Source: Helochares maculicollis (Eukaryota > Arthropoda > Insecta > Coleoptera > Hydrophilidae). From it: a DNA stretch of 64,000 bases. Each line of letters begins with the position of its first letter. Position 1 is the stretch's first letter. Made by a program: the position numbers and the translations under genes. This document shows positions 13,900 through 26,500 of this stretch, in pieces. Location: assembly GCA_033557835.1 (NCBI GenBank), contig JAWQRO010000014.1:27425-91424 (forward strand), in the 5' to 3' direction. Below the pieces are notes generated by a model. The model was not told where the DNA came from, made no database searches, and worked only from the letters and a program-made list of their open reading frames with translations.

Positions 13900-14615
13900 G
13901 ATTCAAATGTAACTAAAATTGATAGGATATGATCTTTGGGAAACAATTTGGAGACCTAGTGGCTTGTTTTGAGGTTATGTCACTCTTAACCCCTCTCTTG
14001 GCCAATTGAAAAGAAACGCGCAGATGCCATTACGAAATCAAATATTATGTGGAAGAAATCTGCGCGCTTGGTTAGCGTCTCGACTAATCCCATGTTATAA
14101 CCGTTATTAATTAAAATAAAAATTAAAATACAGCTATTATTACTACTAATATTATTTTTAATAAATAAAAATAATAGCTCCTGTTTATGGATGTCAAATT
14201 TTTATCTTTCAGTGAATTTTCGTAATATTATAGCATTTTTCAGATTCTCGCGTAAATTTTAATCGTAAAAGAAATCTTGACAAACACTATTTTTATTTCT
14301 TTTTTTCTGGAGGCAGAAATTCGTTTTTATATATGGATGGTATTTCGGAACGTGCGTAAGTGTATAATTCGTGTAAAATAATTAAAATTGCAAAAAGGAA
14401 AGTTCAAAGCTCATCAGGCCGCGGCGGGTAACGCATGCGCCCCCCCTGTTTTCATATTTACTACCGCGTATCGTTTGCCCCCCCCCGACAGCGAGACAAC
14501 CTAATTCGCGATAACAAGCAGTGGACTATTGAAGAGGCCCAAGTCGGAAAGAGTGCGGTGCGGTGCGGAATATCCATTTCACGTTTTCACCGCTGTCTTC
14601 GACCAAATCCACAAA
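13900..14615. promoter_or_regulatory. Head-to-head promoter region of Tom5 and PGRMC
   Basis: The two start codons are 716 bp apart and point away from each other. The PGRMC-proximal part (14410-14600) is GC-rich. It contains CGCATGCGC at 14432-14440, close to the NRF-1/Ewg consensus, and two C-runs (14441-14446 and 14479-14486). No TATA box is evident in that part. A shared or overlapping promoter is likely from spacing but not demonstrated. Confidence 0.5.
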
Positions 14616-17600
14616 ATGGCTGAAGATGTTCCGAAGTCGGGTGGATTCCTGTCCGATGTTGTCCAGGAAATCATAACCAGCCCGCTGAATCTCTCTCTTG
14701 TAGTCCTCATCGTATTCTTAGTGTACAAAATAATTAAAAACCGCGAGCCAGTGCCTGTTCGTGCTAAACTTGAACCACAGTTACCAAAACTCAAAAAGAG
14801 AGACTTTACTGTTGAAGAACTCAGGAAATATGATGGGAAACAAGAAGATGGAAGAGTCCTCGTGGCTGTCAATGGAAACGTTTATGATGTTACCAAAGGA
14901 AAACGGTTTTACGGCCCCGGTAAGTAGTCCACACTTGCAAACGTACTAACAAGTTCAAAAGTCACCATGACTTGAGATTTATGCAACATCACCTTGTTCA
15001 TGTTTATTATCTAGTTCATTCGATATATCTCCATATTTTGTTAAAATCATCTATCATTCATCAATTTTTCTCTACCCTGTCCAGGTGGTCCGTACGCAGC
15101 TTTTGGAGGAAGAGATGCATCCAGGGGCTTAGCGACATTTTCAGTAGCCGCTCCTGGGGATGGCTATGATGACTTAAGCGACCTGAACACCATGGAAATG
15201 GACTCCGTACGAGAGTGGGAAGCCCAGTTTAAAGGTAAAATTGGAACTTCGAAATAATCTAGATTATCTCACACCCCAACTCTGCAACAATAGCGTTGAA
15301 ATCCTTTTATTCACCTACAAGTGACAATCCATTTATTCACATTTTTGGCAATTATTTCTATTTCTAACAAGAATTTTAATTTTCAATGTTCTCTATTCAT
15401 CTACATAGAAGTTCAAGGTGAAGGTCATTGAAACAGTTCGCCTTTTATTTTTAGATATTACAAATAAGTTTTTTATATCTAACAAAATTATCTGCAAGTG
15501 CACTGTAAATCGAATATTTCACTTTCTATCCATCAGCATTCCATTAAGTCGGTCATGTTTGTTTTGTAGCTGCTTAATATTCTAATTTAAAAAACAAAGT
15601 TGACTTGTAAGGAATAAACTTAAAATCAAAGTGACAATTTCAAATGTGAAGAATACATTTCATGTGTGAGGAATCAACTCTACACTCTATTTATGCATGA
15701 GGATAAAGCTTAAGTATGCGCAATGAAAATTAAAGACAAGAGAAATAAACAGTCGGAAACCCGCTGGTGCCACTTATAATTTTTACAGCATTTATTTACA
15801 TAAATACATTTTTTATTCAATCTTTTGTAAAGGCAAATTTAGAAACTAGAAGTAACTTATTAATTGAGCTATCATGGTTGTACATTTCCATCATATAACG
15901 TTTCAATGCGTATTTACGAGTCAATTAAATTTATTGACGGAAAAATCACCTGACTTATTTAAACAATAAGATTAATAAAACTATGTTAATGTAACTCCAT
16001 ATTATTCTCAAGTGGCAATCGTAGGCAACCAAGCAAACTTTAATCCTATAGTCCTCTTATTGCAGCGACCTTTGATTGTTATTTACAACTGTTTGAGACA
16101 ATTGGTGGTAATATAATGATTTAATAAAATTTTATATCACTTCCACACACACTGCATTTATTTAGTTGTCGGCTTTGGCCTCGCCAAGCGTAACATACAT
16201 TCTTTTTTGTAATTTGTTTTTAGTGGTAACATTTTGTTGTATACCGTTTGGTCTTTTCTAGTTTAAGAAACATAACTAAATATCTGGAAGAAATACGTCC
16301 AAATAATGATCAACGTCTTGTTAATTTTATAGTTGGGATCTTTTGCAAGCCATTCTGTTAACTAATAAATGATTTATTAGTAGTGAGGAGCTTTTCTGCT
16401 TCTAAAAATTAAGTTTCTTTATATATTTGATCGAAAATTTCTAGCCAATGGCATTTGCAGGGCTCAATTTGTAGATTATTCATTATCATTAAAATTAAAT
16501 TGCCTTCAGCGAATGCTCGTGTAAATATATAAAAATTAGTTCTTTTCAATTTATTGCGCTGAAATGCATAATTTCATCTAAAATGACCTCTTCTCCTTAA
16601 AAATTTTAATTTAAATCAAGAAGCTATGTTTGTGAAATATCCCACATTTTCATTGTTCATTGAGAATTAAGATTTTCTATTGATAAAAATTTTATTTTTG
16701 AAAAGAAATGTATATATTGCTAAGTCATCACATATTGCCTTTCCCCTTGTCTCAAGATGAGTACCTTTAAGAATCTCTTTGATGGTTTGTTTTTAACAAT
16801 TTATTTATTACTTTAAATATTTATTCAAATGTTCTGCTTTTCATTATCTTACATGGTTCTTAAAATTACATTAGTGCACATGTGTAATTTTTTTTTTAAT
16901 AACCTGTCAGCTCTTACAATAATATATAATATAAGCTATGTACTTTTTGCCCTTTGGTTATCTTGAAAGTACGTCATTCATATATATTGGCAAGAACTCC
17001 AGTAGTTTGACTACTTTCTCAAACAAAAATAAATTATGGATTTGTTATCAGATAAGTTTATTATTACTATACTATACATATTTATCAAAATTGAGCTTAT
17101 TAACTATTTGGTTAAATATTTTGATTTTCTTCCTATGTTCACATTTCAAAGTTCAATTTATTTGCATTTGCATGTGTATTGCTTGATTCGCTGCCTGTGC
17201 TGTAAATAACTAATAATTGGTATTGTTTGGTGATTTCCCCCACTTAGTAATTTTCAAAATAAAATATTTAATTTTGGATATACAGTAAATCTAATTTTCA
17301 AAGACATAAGTATAAGTACATAGCTTATAAACAAAGTAAGCAAATGCTGATTTTATGGGCAATCTTATCTTGCATTATTTATCTGTTTGAGTTGGTTATT
17401 TACTATTTAACTTTTCCTGCTGTAGGTAGACTGCATTTTTATAGAAATTTTATGTGCAGTACATTTTTCTACACAAATCACATTTTGTAGGTGCTTTTAA
17501 TCAACTTTTAACTGATTAGATTATTTTTCAACAGACATTATAGAAGATAAGATGTGACAGGAGTGCTTTATGTTGTCTGTAGTATAAGTTTTTAACAGAG

Positions 17601-18160
17601 CCAGTTGCTTAACCACTTGCAGTAGAAATCAGCTTTCCTGGACTTTTGACCTCTTCAGCCAATCAAGCTAAATATCTATAAAAACATGTAATACCAAGAT
17701 TAATTTCGGTTAATTTACCTCAAAATTATTTTAATAACTGCTAAGAAAATAAAAGCTAGATAGGCTGACTCGATGATTCAATTTTTAATTAGCAAATTAA
17801 ATACAAAGACCTTGAAACAGTGCCAACAAAAAAGTAGTCTCACCAGAGTTTTTATTGCTTTGACTTACTTTGTTTGTCACATTAAATTTAAATGTTGTTT
17901 TGTAGTTTTTTCAGTTTTTGTTGTCATTTCTTATACATTAATTTGAATTGAAATTTGTTATAACATACATTTTCCATTACTTTTATTGGTAATCACACAG
18001 TGTTCGTCTTTTAATCTATTAATATTATCTTTTAGAAAAATATGATTTAGTCGGAAGGCTACTGAAGCCTGACGAGCAACCCAACAGCTACTCGGACGAA
18101 GAAGATGAGTCGAGTAGTGCGACAGCAGGAGACGCCAGCGTCAAATCTAAAGATGATTAA
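14616..18160 (+). CDS. PGRMC1: Membrane-associated progesterone receptor component (PGRMC)
   Basis: Exons 14616..14919, 15085..15234 and 18036..18160 join in phases 1 and 1 into 192 residues (human PGRMC1 is 195). Residues about 24-40 form one transmembrane helix ([19 protein letters not shown]). Residues about 70-165 form the cytochrome b5-like heme domain, with [19 protein letters not shown] and [11 protein letters not shown]. The tyrosines known to matter for heme ligation and dimerisation in PGRMC1 are kept as Y99 and Y105, and KY after the last junction matches the family's FKYHHVG region. The acidic C-terminal tail ([10 protein letters not shown]) fits the family's CK2-type phosphorylation region. 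PGRMC proteins deliver heme and modulate cytochrome P450s; the insect orthologue relates to MSBP. The start is the first in-frame ATG and sits in a favourable context. Confidence 0.96.
15235..18035 (+). other. Large second intron of PGRMC
   Basis: A 2.8-kb phase-1 intron, GT at 15235 and AG at 18034-18035. It is strongly AT-rich. I see no nested gene, transposon ends or conserved motif. The frame at 16938-17186 is low-complexity hydrophobic translation of AT-rich DNA. Confidence 0.5.
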
Positions 18161-21100
18161 TCATGTGTACATCAAATATTCTAAGTCTGATATGCAAAGA
18201 GTACTTTTTAAATTATTGAAGATAAAGAAAAATTATAAAAATAAAAGTAAGCAGAAAAAAACTGTTATTTCTTCTTAATTTTAAAGTAAGAAAAATCTAC
18301 TTAAATACAAGAGTACATATATATGTAAGAAAGTTATTATTTTTATAAATGTATTATTGATAGTTTTATATATTTACTCGCTAAAAATGTGTCTGCTGCT
18401 ACATTTATTATTAATCTTTGTATATTTTTTTGGTCAATGAAATCGTTATTTTTTTAAATAGGTAAATGATAATGAGAGGGTATTTTAGAAAACTTCCAAT
18501 AAATATGTTAGGTATGCTTGAGCCGTCTTCCAAGTAGCTACATATCCAACATAGAGAAGAAATCAATAACAATCGAAGCAGCAACGAATTTATCTATCGT
18601 TTATAAAAACAGCTTCAAAACGCACAAAGTTAGAACAACTCGATTCTAAAGTACCCTTCTTTCAAACATCAAAGTCGAAAAATTAACTGCACTTTAACTT
18701 AAACATTTGGAGTATTAGAAAGTAAAGAAATTCAATACCTGAAAAATTGTATTATTGGATTGTTACTTAAAAGAAATGGATTTTCATAATAAAAAAAAGG
18801 TTTGTGAAGAAAAGGCTTGTGCAGTGGCCTTATCATTTTAGCATTTACTTTCCGTGTAATTCGACCTTTCTCATTTGTGATCTACACTGAAAAATTGCAA
18901 CAAATTTACCAAGATGGCTGTTAGTCTGTATTTATGTCGTAAAAGAATACTGTTCAAATTTTATTCAACAAATTATCTGCATTGGCGTGAAACACACCTT
19001 TTTCAGCTCATTTAGGAGCGACAAGCAACATTCATAGTGTGTGTGTGTGTTAACCGCAGGTCTCTTATCCTTAAATGCAATGTTCTCAAAGCACTAACGA
19101 TTTCTGTAAATATTGTGGCAAAATGTCTTTTATTTCATATAATTTAATGATAACAATGGCATATGGGGTTATATAATTTTATAATATTTGTACCTTAAGG
19201 CAAGGGCTTGACTTATTGTTTTTTTTTGTGTTAATTTTATTTTTAAAATTCATATATCACTTTTATGTAAATTTAGTTTCTTGTTTTGTTTTCCTTTCTT
19301 ACTTCTGTAGGTGATAATTAAATCGTTGCTTAGTTTTTAAGTGCTCGTTTAAACCTGAATTAAGTCACCATATGCACTGTGTTAAGTATGTATTCTAATG
19401 TATCTATAATTCCGAAACTACAAAAAATCTTTTTTATAAATCTGTTTAATATTGTTCATAACATGTTTTTTGTTAGCTCTATATTTAAAATTTAAGTAAA
19501 GCTTTTTGCAAAAAATTAAATATTTTTTATTTCACCTATCATCAACACAAGAAACATTTAGATTTAGCAAAATAAATTGTTGCCTCAATTAAATAAATCA
19601 TGTGTTATATGATCCACTACTCTAATATTTTTAATTGTTGGAAAACAAAATGTTTGTATTAATCTGTAAGATAAAAATAATAAAGCACTATTTTTAATAA
19701 GGAAAAATTTTCTATAAATTGTCGAAGTTGAAGCGAGTTGCTTGCAGTAACGAAAATTATGGTAACATTAATTTAAAAAATATGACAGCCGAAGGTCTCT
19801 TGATTATAAAATATTAACTATAAACTAAATTTGACAAATGTCTACAATTTCTGAGGTGTCGTGATTTTGGACATTACTTACTGTGTCAATTTACTAACAG
19901 AAAAACAAACGCTGACAACTGCTCATTTAACTTATTCATGTACGATTATGTGTCACATTTGTAATATTGTAATATTGTTGTTGCTGAAGCTTTGTTCACA
20001 CAAGATTAAAAACATTAAGCCTAACGCTTTGAATAACTAATTCTATCAACTGTGAAACTAAGCTCTTAGTTGTTATGTTTATTTGAAATACTGTTAGTAA
20101 AATTATTTATTAAAAATGAAGCCCACAATTTAGGTTAAATTTGTTTCCAAAAGAACCCTTTAATATAAAAATATATTGATAGCAAAATTTCTTGTATAAC
20201 AATTTTTTAAACTGCTTGTTCATGGTGTTTACTAAATGCACTAAGCAACTTTCTAGCTAAAACACCAAGTTTTCAAAATTCCTTGTTTATTTAAAGATAT
20301 GAAGTTGCAAATATTTGACAAGCTTAAATGATGAAATATATAATGTATAATTTCATATAAAACTTCAAATTTATGATTTAAGTTTAAAAATGTTGATGCT
20401 AAAGATTTATTAATTATTAGCAGAAGTATATGCAAAAAATTTGATACATATGGCTTATATTACATACAGTTAATCCCGTCTTATACAAACTGAAGTATAA
20501 CTTGCTAATCCTTTTTGACAAGAATGTTAAAAATTATTATTTTACCTTAGAAAATCAACATATTGTAACACCTTTTTCTTTTACTCATGAACATAAATAG
20601 TTAGGATTTTTATTAAGTATATAATGAAAATACTATTAAAATTGATGGAATTCTATGATTGAACTATAATTTTTCAATAATTTTCATTGCTCAGGAATAA
20701 TTTTTGACTGTCATCAAGGTCTAATAAAGAAATGCTTGTTTATTTGATATTCTTTTCAATAATGCCACTTATAAACATTACTAGACTTTTACTTTAATTC
20801 TGTTGGCAGTAATAGTGTTGGCAATTAATAGATCCAAAGATCAATTTATCCACTCCATATATTTTGATAAAAAGAAATTGTTCCTTTTCTATTGAAAAAT
20901 AACATAGAAAATAATACATATCCAATTATATACTGTAGTTAAAGGATGGTAATACACTGGAATGTAGGTTAGAAACAAGAAAGATAGAAAACTTTGACTT
21001 TAAATAAATGTGGGCCCAACCTAAGAGCCGTACAAGATGAAGCAGAAATCAAAAATGTATTAAAAGAAATTAAGAAGGGCATAGAAGAGCACTAATGTAG

Positions 21101-22585
21101 CAAAAACAAGACTGCATAGAGAATGTTTCAGGAAATGCTAATTTGAAGTAAGAATATCTAAGTGCAGGTTTAGAAATATCAAATCGATAAACCTAAAAGT
21201 GGTTGGACATGCTATTATAAAGTCAAACGTCAAAAATCTACAAGGCGAAACAATTTCTAACAAACTATTTATATATAGTAATAGCATTTTAAACATCAGG
21301 TTGTGTAAACTCTTTAACTTAATCAACTATTGCTTGAGGCATACAATTTGTATCTATCATATATAAAAAATATATCTTCAGTTGTATTAAACCGCTTAGA
21401 AAAATCTTTAAGTGTATTGCAATACTCTATTGTAACAACAATTACAAAGTTGTCTAAAATTATTAACAAATAATAACAATCTAATAAACCACCATTGTAT
21501 ACTAAAATTTAATGACATGTTTTTTGACATTCTTCCTTAATCCCAATTTAGTTGTGGCATGTTCAGAAAATGTTAGAAGCAAAAGCTTTAGAGCCCTTTC
21601 AGACCAATTGTAGACACTTAATTATATTGCCATTTAAATAACCGAATTAATCACTGACATCAGATATTTATTAATTCTTGAGATTGCCTTCAAACATATT
21701 TGGTACAATTTTTGCTTTTTGAAATTTGACTGTTTCTTAGATATTTGTAAATTAAATCAATATGATAGTGACAACAGGAGTTGGATCCATAACGACAAAT
21801 TAATTACGGTCAGACTCGTGGTCCATTTAATCGGCTGGATGATCAAGCAAGAAATCAAAGCTTTTAGAGGCAATTGTTGCCGTCTGCCATATGTACATAT
21901 CTAATAATCAAAAATAGTAAAATCTACATTCTTTCATTTACTACCACATGTAAATATTTTTATCTCAATGTCTTGATTCTAAACCCAAAAGATAAAAAAA
22001 GTTAAAGCTGGCAAATGAAGATAGCAATCAAAAAGGTTCTTTTTTTTATTTAAACCAATTCTGTTCAAGTGGTCCTTATTAATTTTGATAAAAAACCAAG
22101 AGCATTTCTTAACCCATCACAATTTGATATTGGGAGTATTTTTAATTCATATTCAGCCAGGTAAGTTAATTTTTATGTCAATACACAGATTGTGACAAAA
22201 ATCTTAAGAAATGTACTATTTGGCTACATAAAAATACATTTTTTGCTCAAATAATGGATAATAGTTATAAAAATTATTTCATTTCGCCACAACTACCATC
22301 ACTTGTTGAACAACATATTGTATCAAGCAAGTACTACTTTTCCTTAAAGCACAAGCTGGTACACTGACTGAAGAAAAAATTGCACTATGTTTACAGTCCA
22401 TAATATTTAATTTGCAATAATACAACGAATTTGTATACAAAATATAATTTTTACGCTACACTTTCTATGTCCTAAATCACATATAAATAAATAGTAACCT
22501 ATTAAAGCAGTTTTTATATTCATACTATTCAATATTCTAACAGTTATTTACAGAACAGTAAATAAATCAATACAAAGTCTTACAT
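18161..22585. other. PGRMC 3' UTR and intergenic DNA
   Basis: An AATAAA at 18240-18245 lies 80 bp after the PGRMC stop and is a likely early polyadenylation signal. A short GT microsatellite is at about 19039-19050. The remaining sequence is AT-rich and holds no recognised gene. A stretch at about 20985-21130 has weak coding-like character but was not accepted. Confidence 0.4.
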
Positions 22586-23527
22586 CTATTCTAAAATAAA
22601 CTTATCATTTTCTTTAGGTTCTATAGAATCAAACAGAATTTTAACGATGCCTCCAGTCATTATAGTTCCGTAATGCCCAATATACGTTTTATTGTAATCA
22701 TAACTTGAATGATAAAATTCCAATTTTCTCGCATTTTCCGGATAATCCTTAATGAGAATTTCCTTTTTTACCCACTTCCTTTCATTATTCTTTCCAAACA
22801 TATGACTAATTTTATGCTCCTCGGGTTTATGCCAAACGGTGGTCAAAATGTAAGCTTTCAATTCATAAGCTGCTGTATATCCAACACAACTAGAGACCCA
22901 CTCGCTTACGTAAATGTGTGGTTTGTAGTAATCTAAAATTATATCAGAAAACAATCCTCTAGCTAAGTGCACTTTCTGTGTTTTAAAGCAATTTGGAACA
23001 TTTCTATTGGTATATGTTGTGAAGGAGTGATGTTCACCAGTCGGCGATGCATCATAACTCATTGGCATTCTCTCAATTAAATATCCAGGATATGAATGGT
23101 TTAAGTCCCAATGCTTGAACCCTTCTGTGCCACTTCCATTTTTTAACAAATTTACATCAAAGAAATCTTGCCGAAACAAGCAATAATAAACAAACCAAGG
23201 TAATTTCTTTGGTTTCTTGTGGTAAATCCTCTTGTACCTCATCATCCAAACACGGTGAGACCGTACAATATGATGCCAGGTCTTGCAAACTTCTGACATC
23301 TTAAGAAGAGTCTTAGCATCAAGGAAACTAAGGATGTACGATAAAATTTCTTCGGGTATTTGATGGTTTCCCAAGATGAACCCATTGAGAATGTCATCAT
23401 CTTCATCGAATTGGACTTGTTTAAAATCGTAGATGGAATCAATAAGACATTTTGAGATGTCCAATTTTAGTATTTTATGTTTTGGATGGAATTTACGAGT
23501 GTTCAGCTTGGGTAATAGCTTATTCAT
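22586..23527 (-). CDS. F-box protein with FBA (sugar-binding-type) domain
   Basis: An intronless 313-codon gene. Residues about 54-95 are an F-box (QIPEEILSYILSFLDAKTLL ... CKTWHHIVRS ... VWMMRY). Residues about 115-297 are an FBA domain of the FBXO2/FBXO6/FBXO44 family. The recognisable anchors are NLLKNGSGTEGFKHW, ILDYYKPHIYVSEWVSS, YELKAYIL and the C-terminal beta strand GHYGTIMTGGIVKI. Such proteins are SCF E3 ligase receptors, and vertebrate members recognise N-glycans on misfolded glycoproteins. The N-terminal 50 residues are basic then acidic and unlike the family. The Tyr-Trp pair used by FBXO2 to hold chitobiose appears as Tyr-Ile here, so glycan binding is doubtful. The start is the only ATG upstream of the F-box in this frame. 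Confidence 0.85.
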   Translation of the reverse strand: MNKLLPKLNTRKFHPKHKILKLDISKCLIDSIYDFKQVQFDEDDDILNGFILGNHQIPEEILSYILSFLDAKTLLKMSEVCKTWHHIVRSHRVWMMRYKRIYHKKPKKLPWFVYYCLFRQDFFDVNLLKNGSGTEGFKHWDLNHSYPGYLIERMPMSYDASPTGEHHSFTTYTNRNVPNCFKTQKVHLARGLFSDIILDYYKPHIYVSEWVSSCVGYTAAYELKAYILTTVWHKPEEHKISHMFGKNNERKWVKKEILIKDYPENARKLEFYHSSYDYNKTYIGHYGTIMTGGIVKILFDSIEPKENDKFILE

Positions 23528-26500
23528 TGTGATTTTTTTGGGACCTTATAGCTTTACGCTCACAGTAAACTGCAAAAAAAAGTTCAATATTATTGCTTGA
23601 AAAAGTGTTGACATTACTATTATTTTTTAATTGTTTTAATTTTGAATTACTACATCTTATCTTATTTTTTGGAAATTTTGATACAAACACATAGGTGTTA
23701 AGGAAAGATCTATGAGGTGGTAAATTAAGCACTTGGCAACATTCACTGTCAATTCAAAATACTTAATTTGAGATTTCACTGCCAAAATTGGTAAAAGCTA
23801 CAACAAAAATCCTCTCTAGGTAACAACTGTGTAGATCAATGAAAAGAACAAAGCGAAAGCTTTGTGCAGTTTACTAAGAATGACAGCATGAGTGAATCGA
23901 ACACACAATAGATGCAATAGACATAAAAAGAGAATACAGTCAAAAACATTAACATACTACTTAGATCCAGTATTAATTGCCACTAGAGAATCATCAGAGC
24001 TAAAATCCCTATATATGGACTGGAAAGACGAAAACTCGTAAGAAATCCAATAGCATCACTGGATGAGAAAAATCTGGGAAATAACATAGAAAGATTCCAG
24101 AAAAAGTTGCACCCATTCACACTGAGCAGTTCCTAAAGATCATGCAACAAACAGCAGTAGAGATAGAAGGGATGTCTAAACTGTCTACAATTAAGAAGAT
24201 GTCAGATAATACTAACATTCTGATGAAGCAACAAAGAGAAAAAAAGAACAATCCTGATGGAATGCAAACTATAAACAAAACTTACATCGAAATCCTCAGC
24301 AACAAATATTGAGCAGCAAAGACAGCAACTAGGAAGTTCTCAACAGTAAGAAATTTACATCACGGAGGCTCAATCTCTTCTAAGTTATTTATAACCATAT
24401 TAGTGTAAGTTTTCAGCGATTTAACTCGGAAAAATAAGGGACTAGAAATCAATGGTGAGATGACATAGTCCTTGTAGCAAATATTGAAATGTTCGACTAA
24501 TTTATTCTCCCATTAAATATTAAGCTTGTATATATAATTTAGTAATCATAAATGAATGTTCTGTTTTAGTTTTGATAAAGAACCGCAGATAAATCTGTCA
24601 AAAATTAAATTAGTTCTTCAAACAAAATCATCAAGAACCAAAGAAACATGCTTGTTTTTCAAACCATTCTAAATCTGCAAAAGATGAGTAACTTGAATAT
24701 CAATGCAAACGCATTTTTTCCCACTTCTTTCTTATCTCAAACTTTATTAAACAACAAAAATTTATTATTATGCAAAATTTTATGTATTTTATGACAATAT
24801 GGATTCTATTGCTAAGAAAACTGTCATAAGCTTTGTAGACTGTCCAAAAATTTCAATGCTATAACTTTGTATTTGCCAGCTTATCTCCTTAGGTGCTTGA
24901 TTTACAGAAGAATCCTAGTCTTGTCCAATTTCCATTTATGTTGTCATTAGAACTTAGGTGCAAAATACAGCTGATTTTACGATTTGTATTTTTTTATTGC
25001 ATGACAATAAGAATCATTCAAAATTTTTAAGTATAGTACATCCAATGCTTCAATGGAGTGGAAATTTTGATACATGTGTAATATTTAAATTTGCTTTATA
25101 TAAATTTATACTAGTGTATCTAATTCTCAAATCATAAATAAAAAGTACGTTTGCAACACACATGTACTCCATTTTACATTTAAAATGAAATTAATTTCCA
25201 GTCACACTGAAAGTATTATAATATTTCAGCAAACAGAAAAAATATAGCTATATAATAGGTTTAATTATCTTTAGTTCTGCCAAATATATTCAAGTGTTTT
25301 CATATTTCGGCCTAACATATATGTGAAAAGGAAATTAATTATAATTCTTGAAGTTTAGCATTGTATGTTAGCAAAATATAATAATAATCATGTTTGGTTA
25401 AAAAAATATACATCAGTTTATCTGATTAGATTGAAATTTCATCACTAAATTTTATTTTATTTACGGATGATTTTATAGATAGACACAATTGTGTATTACA
25501 TGGCTCGAGAAAGACATTTTGGGCACACCATATTTTTAGTCATTAAAATAGAAAACCTTATTTTAAAAGCAGCATTAAATTGAATTGAATATACATGAAT
25601 TTACCGTGAGGGATGTCTGCTATTTATCATATTAGACAAAGTCTACCTTGCTCTACCTATTACAATTTTTTAAATATTGTAGAACCGTAATTTACATCTT
25701 AATGGAGTAAATAAACAGACAGTTTTGTCAAAATCGTTCAGTATCTTCCTTATTTACTATTACGAGAGCTACATTAGAAGTAAATAAATATTGATAAATA
25801 TTCACTTACATTAAACTTTGAGGTTATGTTGATTATTTGGATATTTCTTAATTTAAAAGCAGTAACGCTTAATCAAATGCAATTTTAAACATACTTACAC
25901 TTCAATTGAATCAGCTTCAATGATTTTTCTGGCGAATTAGGTTCGATTTGATTAAATTTGCTTTCAAGGGCGTTTCTGTTTACCAGACACCCTCTTCCTT
26001 TTGAGACCTTTTATAGGTCATGTTTACATGCTGTCTTATGCACAATGTTATTTAATATGTCTGTAACATTGCTTCATTTTGTATATTTTTAGAAATGATT
26101 AATAAGAGAGCGCAAAAGCATTTAAAAAATGCAAGCATTTAGTAATATTTTTAAAATAAATTGAATACTTCTTCAGCAAGTGTAGAAATATTTGTACCTA
26201 CAACAAAAATAAGATTGTATGAATGATATGTCGATGGCCTAGTTTCTCTTTTCATTATAGATGCTTACTTATAATATATTAAATTTTAAAATTGATTAAT
26301 TTTCGTACTAATACTGTACACATATGAACCACATACTGAGAGCAAAAACAGGATACTTAATAGTGACAATGTTAAGAATACAATATTCGAATTTTAGTTT
26401 TTAACATGTTTAATGAGGGCTACAATCTTTTATATTCATCGACAACATTTTATGTAGATACAGAATGCATAAAATTTAGGAAATGTAGACTTGCTGATAA

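Noticed and set aside
16938..17186. 82-codon hydrophobic frame in the PGRMC intron
   Set aside because: Composition is that of translated AT-rich DNA (Phe, Leu, Ile, Tyr, Ser); no splice context or similarity.
20985..21130. Frame with DEAEIKNVLKEIKKG resembling a LINE RT start
   Set aside because: The resemblance is one short lysine/glutamate-rich line in an A-rich stretch, followed by stops; too little to call an element.
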